DNA from: Adiantum capillus-veneris
Lineage: Eukaryota > Streptophyta > Polypodiopsida > Polypodiales > Pteridaceae
NCBI GenBank assembly: GCA_014529385.2
Contig: CM043960.1
Location: 120,219,043 to 120,283,042 of the forward strand
DNA length: 64,000 bases
Reading direction: 5' to 3'
Shown: piece after piece, positions 1-10,442 of the stretch
Layout: the number at the start of each line of letters is the position of its first letter
Position numbering within the stretch: the first letter of the stretch is position 1
Notes under the pieces: generated by a model
Databases searched by the model: none
Seen by the model: only the letters and a program-made list of their open reading frames with translations
Told to the model about the DNA's origin: nothing
Program-made: the position numbers and the translations under genes

Positions 1-137
1 GACGCACATAGCGACGCCTATAGCGACGCTCTCGTAGCGACGCTATTAGCGACGGTTGTAGCGACGCCGGGGGTTATAAAAACCCAGTGTATTTCCGTCG
101 CTAACAGCGTCACAAGAGCACACAACCTCTTGTAGTG
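1..137. mobile_element. CACTA transposon, one terminal end only
   Basis: The stretch ends in CCTCTTGTAGTG (126-137), the inverted complement of the CACTACAAGAGG terminus seen at 20553. It carries at least five copies of a TAGCGACG-type subterminal motif in the first 75 bases, as in the other CACTA ends of this window. The three bases after it (ctt, 138-140) fit a 3-bp target duplication when compared with the uninterrupted paralogous site near 32175. The rest of the element lies outside the window. Confidence 0.8.
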
Positions 138-491
138 CTTGTTCCTCGATCTCCGGTGGGTCTTCAATAATTGGTTCATGAGGTGGCTCTCCTTTGTAAG
201 GCTTTAGTAGGCTCACATGGAAAGCATTGTGTATGAGCCAATGACTGGGCAACTTGAGTTGATAGGCCATCTTGTTGATTGGTCTAAGAATTTGGAAGGG
301 ACCATAGTGCCTTTTTGCTAATTTAGCATAGTGCTTTGGGCGTCTTGTAGGATTCTTGCCCGTTGTGTGCCATAATCAAGCCTTGGGAAATTTAAGTAAG
401 ACCCAATCATTTTTTTTAAAGGCTTGAGCTCTTCTGTGCTTATCAACAGCAGCCTTTTGCCTTTGCTGTGAGATAGAGATAGCATCCTTAA
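138..491 (-). pseudogene. Chromovirus D, integrase C-terminus (left piece)
   Basis: Read on the minus strand this encodes the C-terminal part of a Ty3/gypsy integrase: the block [19 protein letters not shown]-like (here with [14 protein letters not shown], about 170-270) typical of the end of integrase just before the chromodomain. It belongs to the same family as the copies at 32200-32560 and 63000-63330. It is one half of element D: the coding region resumes at 17969 after the insertion of element C between 491 and 17969. The chromodomain side is cut by the CACTA end at 137. Frame breaks are present (two frames needed between 270 and 491), so it is a dead fragment. Confidence 0.8.
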
Positions 492-2063
492 TGTCATAAT
501 AATCAATATCTAATTCTCCTAAATGATTTTCTCATGTTAAACTTATCATTCAATATGGGGAAGTGCTAGGGGAGAAAAAGCTAGAATATTGGTTAAGCTA
601 GAAGACCCGCCAATGTAGGGATCCAAAGGAGGGAAAATAGGGATCCAAAAGTGGGGCCATCTGCAAAAGAGCAATGTGCACTAATGGGCTTAAAAGGCCC
701 TAAGGTTCGGCCCATTAAGACTTCCAAAATGCTAAGGTTCCAAAATTCAAAGGTTGTGTCCAAAGGTCAAAGCTTAGGAAATTTGAATGCTTTCTGTGTG
801 TCCCAAAAGTCTTCAACCATCCCTACATAGGAGGGGGTGAGCCATAGAAGTAGGAGATGAAAGAGAAATACTCACACACAGACACACACAAGCTCCCTTT
901 ACACAAAGGGAATCAGGGACACATGTCAGCTCCCTAGCCCAGATGCCCACAAGGTGTACTCAATTCCTATTGGATGGCCTTGGAGGTGGACCAATGAGAA
1001 TTAGGCTAGAGTAAATCTAGTTTAATGACTTTAAAAAAACTTAATAAAAGAACCAATAAGAATTTATCTCTCTAGAAGACTATTGGACAGTCTCCCAAGG
1101 GGTCCAATGAGCATTCAGCAGCCCAATGGCTTGTCTGATTTCTATTGGCCAGGGGGAAAAGAGGTCCAATCAGAGTTTAGTTGAATTATATAATTACCTA
1201 AAGCTCTCACAAAAGGGGGGAGGGGGACACATGTCAGAAGGCTATCACTTATGCTGCTTAATTTCCATTGGCTAGGCCTCGGGAGGTCCAATAGGGATGT
1301 AGCATGAGCATTCAGCAAGGGGGGTCGACCAAGAGAGAGAGGGGGCTGATTTTTGCAAGGCATTATCACACACACACTCACACAATCTCATGTGTGAAGC
1401 AAAGAAGACTCTCTCTCCTTCTCAATCTTTAATTGAAAGCTTACCACCTACTCCAAGCTTGTGAGAAGGGAGGCCTACACCAACAACTCTTGGCTTTGTG
1501 ATGCAAATCCAACCAAGAGCCAAGCTTCAATGCATGCTCATCTCCTCTACCATGATAATTACTCAGCTAAGCTATGCTAATATGAGTGATTACGTGAGGA
1601 TATGTACATCTTTCTCGTAAGAATACCCCTTCTTCTTCTCAATCTAGTCTCATACCCCGCTAGCTCTCACCATCTTCGAAGGTGTGTGAGGTCTTGGGTC
1701 AAAGACCGTGAGGGAATTGATGTTGTGTTTGGTAAGTGTTTGGCTTAGTGCATGAAGTTTCCATCTTCATTGCACTACCTGGTATTGAAGGAACACAAAG
1801 AATTGTATTGTAAAATGTCTCTCTTGATGAGCGAAACCATAATACAAAGCCTTTTTGGAGGGGGGAACAGCTCCATGCAAATCCGGTCCTCAACTGTTGT
1901 CAATTGCTTAATTTCTCTCTCTTTTGAAGTATTGTTCATGCTATCTAACTAGGTGTTATGATTTTCTTTGCTCTCTCCACCCAAGCACTCTTGTTAATCT
2001 CATTAGGAATCTATTCTAATGAAATACTCACTATGTTCATGCTATTTTCCGCTACACATAATT
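492..2063 (+). repeat. 5' LTR of chromovirus C, main piece
   Basis: Aligns by eye over its length with the 3' LTR (16276-17968), with the LTR of E (56581-58184) and inverted with the LTR of F (30094-31651). The last part of the LTR continues at 7273-7290 and 12859-12872, the pieces separated by copia A and copia B. Contains a (CA)n stretch near 870-890 and direct CCAAT-type sequence motifs, but I can assign no promoter element with confidence. Confidence 0.88.
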
Positions 2064-2290
2064 TGTTACCATATACATGTGGTAGTGATGTGTGTGAACA
2101 CACTAGGACCGCCGGGGCATTTTTTCCCTCTTTAGGAGGTTTTTCCCCCCGTGCATTATATATACGCCCATCACTCTAGGGCTATCTATCTTTCCATTGC
2201 ATACTAAGAAACACACTCTCTATTATGTGCCTTGAGCTTCCTTCGTCTTCTCCAAGCTGTGTGTGTTTCTCTGCAACCCTAATTCCAACA
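2064..2290 (+). repeat. 5' LTR of copia A
   Basis: 227 bp, TG...CA ends, matched by 7046-7272 with about six substitutions. A TATA-like run (ATTATATATA, about 2155-2164) lies in the middle, a plausible core promoter. Confidence 0.93.
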
Positions 2291-2292
2291 AT

Positions 2293-2304
2293 TGGTATCA
2301 TAGC
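2293..2304 (+). other. Primer binding site of copia A
   Basis: TGGTATCATAGC lies two bases after the LTR end. It matches the complement of the initiator-Met tRNA 3' end used by plant copia elements (TGGTATCAGAGC) with one mismatch. Confidence 0.85.
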
Positions 2305-2651
2305 ACGTCACGTCCTCCCGGGCTTAGTCGCCAGCTGCTCCAGCACACGCTTGCTCACTTTCTCCGATTTCAGTGAGCTTTGGCGAGCGTTCGCAAGTCG
2401 ACAAATATTTTGGGCAAGCTCAAAGAGCTTGGTCTGCTCAGAATTTTGATTTGGGCTCATTTAGGCCTCCGTTTCCACTACAGGCAGTACTACACAGGCT
2501 ATTTCGTCATTTTGTGCAGAATTTCTGTCAGTGCCGTTTTCTGCATAACATGTGCCTTATAGTCTCTACGGTTTGTGCTATATAGCACAGGTTGTTCCCG
2601 CTCCGTTTCTCCTATTTTCGGGCAGTTTTCACATCAGGTGCAGCATTTACC

Positions 2652-3529
2652 ATGGCTGACAACAACAACACAGATGTGTTCAAGCGTTTGCTGCTGAGGA
2701 CAGGTTGGATGGGGACAACTACCCTATGTGGGCTTATATGATGCAATATGTTCTTGTGTCAAAGGGTGTCTGGAACATTGTGCAGGGCATTGATGTACGT
2801 CCTGGTTCTGAGGATGTAGGCGATGTTGAGGATGTTGCAGGTCTTGCTGCAAGGATTGCAGCTGTTAGAGTTCTTTTGCCTACGGCAGAACAAGCTCGTT
2901 GGGATGTTAAGGATGCGAAGGCTCATGCATTTATTGCGTTGTCTGTGAAGCGCACCATTGTTCCTCACATCCGTTCAGCAAAATCTGCAAAACAGGCTTG
3001 GGATATTCTACTAGGTCTTTATGCAAGCCGCAATGATGCTAAAATTGCTTTGCTGCGTAAAGAGCTGGAGTCGAAGATTATGCATGAGGAAGATGATATT
3101 GACACTTTCCTTGCTAGTGTCAAGGATATCAATGAGCAGCTTATTTCTACAAGTGAAGTCATTTCAGACAGCTCCCTTGTGCAGACTGTTCTTGATGCCT
3201 TACCAGATTCCTACCAGACTTTTGCTAGTACTTGGAGACTGATGACCCAAGGAAATCCAAAAGTTGTCAAGTTTTATGCATTATGCACATTGTTGTTACA
3301 AGAGTCACTCTCCAGAAAAAACAGGACTAGACAGTGTGCAGTTGAACAGGATTTTATTGCTTCTCAAAGAAAGGGTGGTAACAGCAATGCAGCCACTTCT
3401 TATGGTTCTGTTGCGAGTGGCAAAAATCCTGTTCCTAATGTTCTGTTGGCAGCAATTCATCTGGAAATTCTGGTGATAAGGGCAAAAAGAAGACGCGCTG
3501 CCATTATTGTAAGGCCAATGATCACTTGA
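2652..3529 (+). pseudogene. Copia A gag
   Basis: Retrotransposon Gag (nucleocapsid precursor), UBN2-type. The likely start is ATG 2652 (MADNN...), but the frame changes near 2690; from there an open stretch runs to 3529 with the features of the family: DGDNYPMWAYMM near the N-terminus, a block AKQAWDILLGLYASRND, and the segment LPDSYQTFASTW typical of copia gag. The zinc knuckle that should end Gag is read in another frame (CHYCKANDHLIKSC at 3499-3540), so a second frame break lies near 3470. A leader of about 350 bases separates the primer site from the start and contains no recognised gene. Confidence 0.85.
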
Positions 3530-4221
3530 TCAAGTCATGCCCTAAGTTGAAGGCCAAAGAGGCTAAGAAGAAAGAGGGTGGTTCCACTGCAAATGTTGGT
3601 TCCACTACAAATGCAGCCATTGTTGAGTCTTCTGTGAAAGGAGACTGTAATGCTGATGTTGATGCAGAATGGGCTTTTAGCGCAGAGTGCACTTACAATT
3701 CTGTTGTCCATGATGCATGCTTGTCAGTTGTTGTAGATTCACATGTGTGGTATTTTGACAGTGATGCTACAAAGCACATTTCCTCACATCGTGAATTTTT
3801 TACCTCTCTCGAGTCAGTCCCTCATGGGAATTCAGTCACTTGTGCCAACAACGCCTCTTATCCAGTTCAAGGAGTTGGAAAGATTGTGCTCACTGCTGCT
3901 AATGGCAGTTCCTTCACACTTGTTGATGCACTTTATGTACATGGGATCAAGAAGAACCTCTTGTCTGTATCCGCACTTGCTAGGCTTGGACATGTAGTCA
4001 AATTTGTGGATGTCAGACGTACAGTTCATGATCTCAGTTTTGGTGATCAAATTGTTGCATCTGGGCTTTTGTGCCATGGGCTGTATAAGCTCACTTTGTA
4101 TGACAAGTGTGGACAAAATTTTGCAAATGCTGTTGCAGATTCAAGGGCTATTTCAGATGCAAAACTTTGGCATGCACGTTTTGGTCATCTGAACTTTGGC
4201 ATGCATGTTTTGGTCATCTGA
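3481..4221 (+). pseudogene. Copia A zinc knuckle and protease
   Basis: Begins with an intact CCHC zinc knuckle (C-x2-C-x4-H-x4-C, 3499-3540). The aspartic protease follows: the catalytic block reads WYFDSDATKHIS, where most copia proteases have D-S-G/A-A/S, so the conserved glycine is replaced by Asp and activity is doubtful. The block HGIKKNLLSVSALARLGH precedes the GAG-pre-integrase domain (LWHARFGHLNF). A 29-bp tandem duplication (4165-4222) repeats the HARFGHLNF coding segment and, since 29 is not a multiple of three, throws the frame into a stop at 4221. Confidence 0.85.
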
Positions 4222-5579
4222 ATTTTGCCAGTTTGCTGTGTTTGCAGAAATCTGATATGGTTGCTTCTTTGCCGCCTCTTGAAGCACCTGTCAAACATGT
4301 TTGTGAAGGCTGTATTTTGGGTAAGATGCAGTGTTCTAAATTTCCAAAGGATGGTTCAGTTCGGGCCACATGCAGGTTGCAGCTTGTGCATAGTGATGTT
4401 TGTGGGCCCATGCAAACTCCGTCCTTGGGCAATTACTTGTACTTCGTGAATTTCATTGATGATTACTCCAGGCATGCATGGGTATTTCCGCTTAAAGCGA
4501 AGTCCGAAGTTTTTATGTGCTTCAAACAATTTCTGGCTATAGCTAAAAATGTCTCGAAATGTACTATGGGCACCCTCCGTTCCGATCGAGGGGGGGAGTA
4601 TATGTCTCATGAATTTAATGCATTTCTGGCTAGTCGTGGGATAAAACACCAATGTACAGTGCCTTATACGCCTCAGCAAAATGGTGTTGCTGAGAGGAAA
4701 AATAGGTCACTGACGGAAATGGCACGATGTATGGTCAAAAGTCAAGCTTTACCGCATTCTTTTTGGCTTGAGGCCATCATGTGTGCCACTTATGTACTTA
4801 ACAGGTGTCCTACAAAAGCTTTGCAGTCTGTTACTCCATATGAAGCATGGCATGATAGAAAGCCTTCTATTGAGCACATGCGTGTTTTTGGCTATTTGGC
4901 ATATGCTTTGGTGCCACAAGTGTAGCGCAGAAAATTGGATGATAAGGCTGTCAAATGTATTTTTGTTGGTTATGGTGCTGAAATCAAAGGTTACAGGTTG
5001 TATCATCCGCAAACAAAACGTATTCTGGTTTCTCGGGATGTAGTGTTTGTGGAAGATTCTGTTCAGCCCTTGCTGTCATGTACTAGAGACAGTAATGTAA
5101 GCTCACAGGACATTTATGACACTTTGTTGCCTCTTTTCAGTGGTGGAAATACGAATGTAAGTTCCAATGAGGCAAATGTACAGCCTATGGGGGTTTCTGA
5201 AAATGTTCTAGATCAGCCTATTAATGATGTAGATGTACGTGATGTACTTGATGAGGAAAGGGCTGAAACTGAGCAGGCTAGAGGTATGCCAAAATGGCTG
5301 GTGCACACTTTGCGTGACAGTAAATTGGATGCACCTTTGTCTAGTCGTACTCGTTCAGGCTCTCGCTATGCATCTTATGCATCAGATTGTTATGCTTTGG
5401 ATGTGTCTAGCTTACATGATGTTGAGGAGCCTCTGAATTTTGATGAAGCACGAAATTCAGAAAATTGGATGGCTGCCATGCAATCAGAATATGATGCACT
5501 TATAGAAAATGACACATGGACTTTATGTGATTTGCCTCTGGCAAAAAGGCCATTGGTACGAAGTGGGTTTACAAGTTGA
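4194..5579 (+). pseudogene. Copia A integrase and start of reverse transcriptase
   Basis: Retroviral-type integrase core with all three acidic catalytic positions: HSDVCGPM (first Asp, about 4390), RSDRGGEY (second Asp, about 4585) and NGVAERKNR (Glu, about 4690). An in-frame stop at 4923-4925 interrupts the protein just before the copia block DDKAVKCIFVGYG; the same frame then continues to 5579. The end of this stretch (NWMAAMQSEYDALIENDTW) is the N-terminal part of the copia reverse transcriptase. The frame breaks again at about 5565. Confidence 0.88.
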
Positions 5580-6970
5580 AACGCAAGCCGGATGGTGAGA
5601 TCGATCGCCATAAGGCTCGACTTGTTGCAAAGGGTTATGCACAGCAAAAAGGCATAGATTATGAAGAGACTTTCGCTCCCACTTTTCCTATGACTACTGT
5701 GCATTTTCTATGTGCATTGGCAACTCATTTTGGTTGGTATGTACATCAATCAGACATTGTTACTGCTTTCTTGAATGGTGACATATTTGAGGAATTTTAT
5801 GTAACGCAGCCTCGCGGTTTTGTCATAAAAGGACAAGAGGACAAAGTGTGCAAATGTAACAAGGCTTTGTATGGGTTGAAGCAATCTCCTCGTGCTTGGT
5901 ATGAGAAAGCTGACACTCATTTGTTCAAACAAGGCTTTCGTAACGGTCCAACAGAAATCACATTGTATGTAAAGCGTGAGGGTGATGTACTTCTCATTGT
6001 GGTTCTTTATGTTGATGATTTGCTGATCATCACTGGACCAAATGAGAGACATATTGCTTAATTTAAGGCTGATTTGAATGATACTTTCAAGATGAAAGAT
6101 TTGGGGCTGTTGTATCATTATTTGGGTATACAGTTTAAGCAGTGTGATATTGGTGGTATTGCCTTGTGTCAGAAAAGTTACATAGAGACATTGCTATGTA
6201 AGTTTGGACTTGAGGATTCCAAACCTATTGCCACTCCCATGGAAACAGGTTTGAAGTTGAGTCTACATGATGCTGGTGATCCTGCTGATGTCACTCTTTA
6301 CCAAACTGCTGTTGACTGCCTCATTTATGTATGCAACACGAGGCCGGATATTCAGTTTGCAGTCTCACAGGTCAGCAGATTTATGCATAGCCCAGGGTCT
6401 AAGCATTGGCAGGTTGTCAAGAGGATTTTCCGCTACCTTAGTGGCACTTTACATATTGGCTTGTTTTATCCCAAGGGGGGATCATTGCCGCTAGACTTAC
6501 ATGCATTTTCGGACTCATATTGGGCTGGTTGTTTTGACACGCGAGTGTCCACAAGTGGTTTTTGTTTCATGCTTGGCAGTTCATGTATATCATGGTTGAG
6601 CAAGAAGCAACCTACTGTGGCCACTTCGAGTTGTGAGGCTGAGTACAGGGCAGTCTTCACAGCTACGGTTGAGTGTGTATGGCTCAGATGCCTTATGGCT
6701 GATTTGGGTGTTGGACGGGACATTGCCAACACTATCTACACTGACAGTCAGAGCGCATTGGCAGTTGCGAGGAACCCAGTTTTTCATGCTCGCACAAAGC
6801 ACATTTAGGTGCATTAACACTATGTCAAGGAGAGGCTCTCAGCAGGAGAGATCAGCTTGGCTTATGTTCCAACACAGGACAACCTTGCAGATCTTTTCAC
6901 AAAGGCATTGTCTTGTGAGAAGCTTGAAGCTTTCCGCAAAGCTTTGGGCTTACTCCCCTTTGTGGACTGA
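5565..6970 (+). pseudogene. Copia A reverse transcriptase and RNase H
   Basis: Reverse transcriptase palm with HKARLVAKGYAQQKGIDYEE, the block YGLKQSPRAWYEK, and the catalytic LYVDDLL (about 6005). A TAA at 6059-6061 stops the frame, which reopens with MKDLGLLYHYLGIQ. RNase H follows with AFSDSYWAG, TSSCEAEYRA and YTDSQSALAVARN, so the D-E-D residues are kept. The frame is lost again near 6805; the normal ending (LADLFTKAL...) is read in another frame up to TGA 6968-6970. Highly recognisable but not translatable as one protein. Confidence 0.88.
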
Positions 6971-7033
6971 TCCTTTTCTCAGGGCATGGCACTTCCCTTT
7001 ACTCATGTGCCAGCTCTCATTCACCGCATCACT

Positions 7034-7045
7034 CCAGGGGGGATT
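7034..7045 (+). other. Polypurine tract of copia A
   Basis: The purine-rich CAGGGGGGAT directly precedes the 3' LTR, as expected for the plus-strand primer. Confidence 0.7.
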
Positions 7046-7272
7046 TGTTACCATATACATGTGGTAGTGATGTGTGTGAACACACTAGGACCTCCGGGGC
7101 ATTTTTTCCCTCTTTAGGACGTTTTTTCCCCCGTGCATTATATATGCGCCCATCACTCTAGGGCTATCTATCTTTCCATTGTATACTAAGAAACACACTC
7201 TCTATTGTGTGCCTTGAGCTTCCTTCGTCTTCTCCAAGCTGTGTGTGTTTCTCTGCAACCCTAATTCCAACA
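7046..7272 (+). repeat. 3' LTR of copia A
   Basis: 227-bp partner of 2064-2290. It is followed by the right target-site copy CAAGT (7273-7277) and 13 further bases of the C LTR before copia B. Confidence 0.93.
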
Positions 7273-7290
7273 CAAGTTACTAGGCCATTA

Positions 7291-8058
7291 TGTTAAGTAT
7301 GGAGCCTGATTTACCCTTGTAATTTTCTGTGGTAAAAGCGCATATTTGTAAGGCCCCCATTATGAGGAGAAGCCATCGTGCGTGAAGGAAAATCACTCAC
7401 CGGAAACCAAAATTTTCACGGACAAGAATCAGGGGCAACTTTAAAGGCCTCGGGGGCGGAGGCCCCCGAGACTTTTTTCGCCGAAATATTCCTTTTCGCC
7501 AAAATATTATGGCCGGACGGCGGTCGGAAAACAACCAGTCGGTTGGCCGGTGGCCGGTAGTCAATGGCCAATGGCCGGTGGTCGGAAGTCAATGGCCGGT
7601 GGCCGGTGGCCGAATTCAAAAGCGGACTTGTCTTCTCAAGGGCGGCCACACATGGGCGGATTGGAGGGTCCGATTTGGACTTATTCGCACAAGGGCGGCT
7701 ACACATGGCTGTCTCTCATAAGAGAGGGCAGCCCTTTTGGCCTATAAAAGGAGGCCATTTCTACACACATTTCATAGTGTGAAGTTGATGCAACAAGGTG
7801 AGTGTGAGGTGGTGAGAGTGAAGCAAGGCGGGAGCTCCATTAAGGGTATAATCCCTTTGTAAATTACTTCTTGTTTTGAAGTACTAAAGCCATTGAGTGG
7901 CTGCTTTCCCGTGGACGTAGCCCACATTGGGTGAACCACGTATATCGTGTGTACTCTCTCTCTCTCTCTTTACTCTATAATCTCGTGTATGTAAATCTGT
8001 CTCTCTCCATTAATTAATCTACTCAATTATCTATTTAGCTACGCCTTATTTCCTAACA
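7291..8058 (+). repeat. 5' LTR of copia B
   Basis: TGTTAAG...CTAACA. Contains a GC-rich hairpin (CTCGGGGGC at 7449-7457 pairing with GCCCCCGAG at 7462-7470), a GGCCGGTGGCCGG-type direct repeat cluster (about 7544-7612), a TATA box and a (CT)n tract at 7954-7969. Open frames here are by-products of the GGCCGG repeats, not genes. Confidence 0.95.
7743..7749 (+). promoter_or_regulatory. TATA box in copia B 5' LTR
   Basis: TATAAAA inside CCTATAAAAGGAGG, the best core promoter in the window; the same site is at 12543-12549 in the 3' LTR. Transcription would start roughly 30 bases further on. This is inference from sequence only. Confidence 0.65.
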
Positions 8059-8060
8059 AC

Positions 8061-8072
8061 TGGTATCAGAGC
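8061..8072 (+). other. Primer binding site of copia B
   Basis: TGGTATCAGAGC, a perfect match to the plant initiator-Met tRNA primer site, two bases after the LTR. Confidence 0.93.
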
Positions 8073-8131
8073 AAGGTTTGCTCGTAGCTAAATTATCTCA
8101 AGGAAAGGATTCCTTGAATTGAGTGGGAGTT

Positions 8132-9290
8132 ATGGCGGAGGAAGGGAAGCTCAAGATTGAGAAGTTCAACGGAAAAACTACCAACATTGGAAGATGCAGA
8201 TTGAAGACTATCTCTACCAGAAGGACCTCTATTTGCCACTAGGCGGTCTTGCGAAGAAGCCCGCAACAATGGCAGATGAAGCATGGATTGTCCTTGATCG
8301 AAAGGCACTGGGAACAATCCGGTTAAGCTTGGCGTCAACGGTGGCCTTCAATGTTTCGGAGATGAAGACCACGGAGGACTTGATGAAGTCACTTGACGAC
8401 TTCTACGAGAAACCATCGGCATCCAATAAGGTATTTCTTATGAAGCGCTTGTTCAATCTAAAGATGGCAGAGAATGGTTCAGTTGCAGAACACCTAAATG
8501 ACTTTAACACAAACATAAGTCAACTTCGATCAGTGAAAATCAATTTCGATGACGAAGTGCGAGCTCTCCTTATACTATCATCTCTACCGGATAGTTGGGA
8601 CAGCCTTGTGATGGCTGTAAGTAATTCTATCTCTGGAACAAATACTCTTAAGTTTGATGATGTTGTGGGTGTTCTCCTAAGCGAGGAAATGCGAAGGAGA
8701 AGCACAGGAGAATCATCAAGTGCTGCACTATCAGTGGAAACAAGAGGAAGGCCTAAGGAGAGGTTCAAAAACCAAAAGGGTCGTGATCGCTCAAGGCGGA
8801 GCAAGTCACGCACAAAGTCAGTTCTTGAATGTTGGAACTGCGGCAAGAAGGGCCACGTCAAGAAGGATTGCTGGTCCAAGAAGAAGAAGGAGACAGAGTC
8901 TCAAGACAACAAGCCAACATCGGAGGCCAATGTGGCAGGTAAAGTAGAGCAAGATGCTCTAATTCTCTCATTAGACAATGTGTCTAATTCCTGGATAGTA
9001 GATTCCGGGGCTTCATTCCATGCGACACCACACAAGCAACATTTCCAAGACTACACCAAAGGTAATTTTGGGTATGTATACTTGGGAGATGATGAAGCTT
9101 GTGAGATTGTCGGCAAAGGTACAGTTTCTGTCAAAACTGCTAACGGAAATGAATGGAAGCTTAAAGATGTTAGGCATGTTCCTTCTCTTCGCAAAAATTT
9201 GATCTCTACAGGACAATTGGACGATGAAGGTCACAACATTGCATTCGGAAACAAACGGTGGAAGATCTCAAGGGATCTTTGGTGGTTGCC
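8132..9290 (+). pseudogene. Copia B gag and protease
   Basis: Starts at ATG 8132 (MAEEGKLKIEKFNG), but an A-run near 8175 is one base out of phase with the family reading; the main open stretch is 8194-9405. Gag carries the UBN2-type blocks (MKRLFNLKMAENGSVAEHLN and LSSLPDSWDSLVMAV) and a CCHC zinc knuckle CWNCGKKGHVKKDC (about 8830-8871). The aspartic protease follows with WIVDSGASFHATP (about 8992). Near 9270 the reading must shift to the next frame to continue into the pre-integrase domain. The rest of the 8194-9405 frame after that point is an out-of-frame tail. Apart from the shifts the sequence looks under coding constraint. Confidence 0.88.
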
Positions 9291-10442
9291 AAGGGTGAAA
9301 AAGTCGGTACACTTTACTTGTGTACTGTTAGCACGCAACCTTCAGCTTGTGCAGCAACTACAGAAGTTGACAGTGCGGTGTGGCACTACCGACTTGGGCA
9401 TATGAGTGCCAAAGGAATGCAAATCCTTCAAACAAAGAAGCTTCTACCAGGTTTGAAAGAAGTGGACTTAGAGTTCTGTGAAGATTGTGTTTATGGTAAA
9501 CAAAAGAGGGTAAAATTTCAAAAATCAGGAAATGAAAGAAAAAATAAAAAACTTGAGTTGGTTCATTCTGATGTTTGGGGTCCTGCAAGTACACCATCAC
9601 TTGGTGGCTCATTGTACTATGTAACATTCATAGACGATGCGACTAGAAAAACATGGTTTTATGTCATGAAGAATAAATCCGATGTATTTTCCATATTTCA
9701 AAGGTGGAAAGCCTTTGTGGAGAATGAAACAGGTACCAAGGTTAAATGCCTCAGATCCGACAATGGAGGCGAATATTGCAGCCAAGCTTTTGAAAGCTTT
9801 TGTGCTAGCAATGGCATTCGGAGGCAAAGGACAACCCCAAGGACACCTCAACAAAATGGGATTTCGGAAAGGATGAACAGGACAATCATGGAACGAGCAC
9901 GAAGCATGCGGCTACATGCAGGCCTACCGCTTGAGCTTTGGGCGGAAGCTGTAAGTACGTCTGTGTACTTAATCAATCGGTCACCCTCAACGGCATTGGA
10001 TGGGGGAGTTCCAGAAGAGGCATGGACAGGTAAACCGGTGAATTATGCATTTCTCAAAGTGTTTGGGTGTGAGGCTTTCATGCACATAGATAGAAGCCTA
10101 AGATCAAAGTTAGATGCAAAGTCCAAAAAGTGTTTCTTCATTGGCTATGGAGAAGGAGACTTTGGGTATCGCCTATGGAATCCTGAAGATGGTAAAATCT
10201 TAAGGAGTAGGGATGTAATTTTTAACGAACAAAATATGTACAAAGATTACTTGGAAAGAAAACAAACAAAAGAAACAGGTGATGAGTACATGGAGCTTGA
10301 GGACGGTGAAGACTCAAGGACTGCAAACGGTGACAATGTGCAACAACGTCAACCAAATGAGGAGCCTCAACCTATTCCCGAAGATCTACAAGAGCAAGTA
10401 GACCTCCAGAAAGGTTTGTTCCTTCCTTCAACCATCTCTTGA
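9258..10442 (+). pseudogene. Copia B integrase
   Basis: GAG-pre-integrase zinc region (VWHYRLGHMS ... CEDCVYGKQ) then the integrase core with Asp in HSDVWGPAS, Asp in RSDNGGEY and Glu in NGISERMNR; this is the intact DDE set. The C-terminal copia blocks VFGCEAFMHI and KCFFIGYGEGDFGYRLW follow. An acidic, Glu/Gln-rich linker (about 10270-10400) separates integrase from reverse transcriptase. The family reading of the segment RPPERF is in another frame from about 10400, so the frame break lies just upstream of that, and the end of this open stretch is out of frame. Confidence 0.9.

Larger units (their letters stand above)
2064..7272 (+). mobile_element. Ty1/copia element A
   Basis: Complete LTR retrotransposon of 5209 bp with 227-bp LTRs (2064-2290 and 7046-7272) beginning TGTTACC and ending CCAACA. 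It sits 13 bp from copia B in the end of the C 5' LTR. The target duplication is CAAGT on the right (7273-7277) and a decayed TAATT on the left (2059-2063); joining left flank and CAAGT restores the C LTR order seen at 17935-17950. The LTRs differ at about six positions, so it is moderately old. The polyprotein has several frame breaks and stops. Confidence 0.93.

Noticed and set aside
7378-7782. Overlapping short ORFs in the copia B LTR as genes
   Set aside because: They fall wholly in LTR sequence and translate GGCCGG repeats in several frames; repeated in the 3' LTR.
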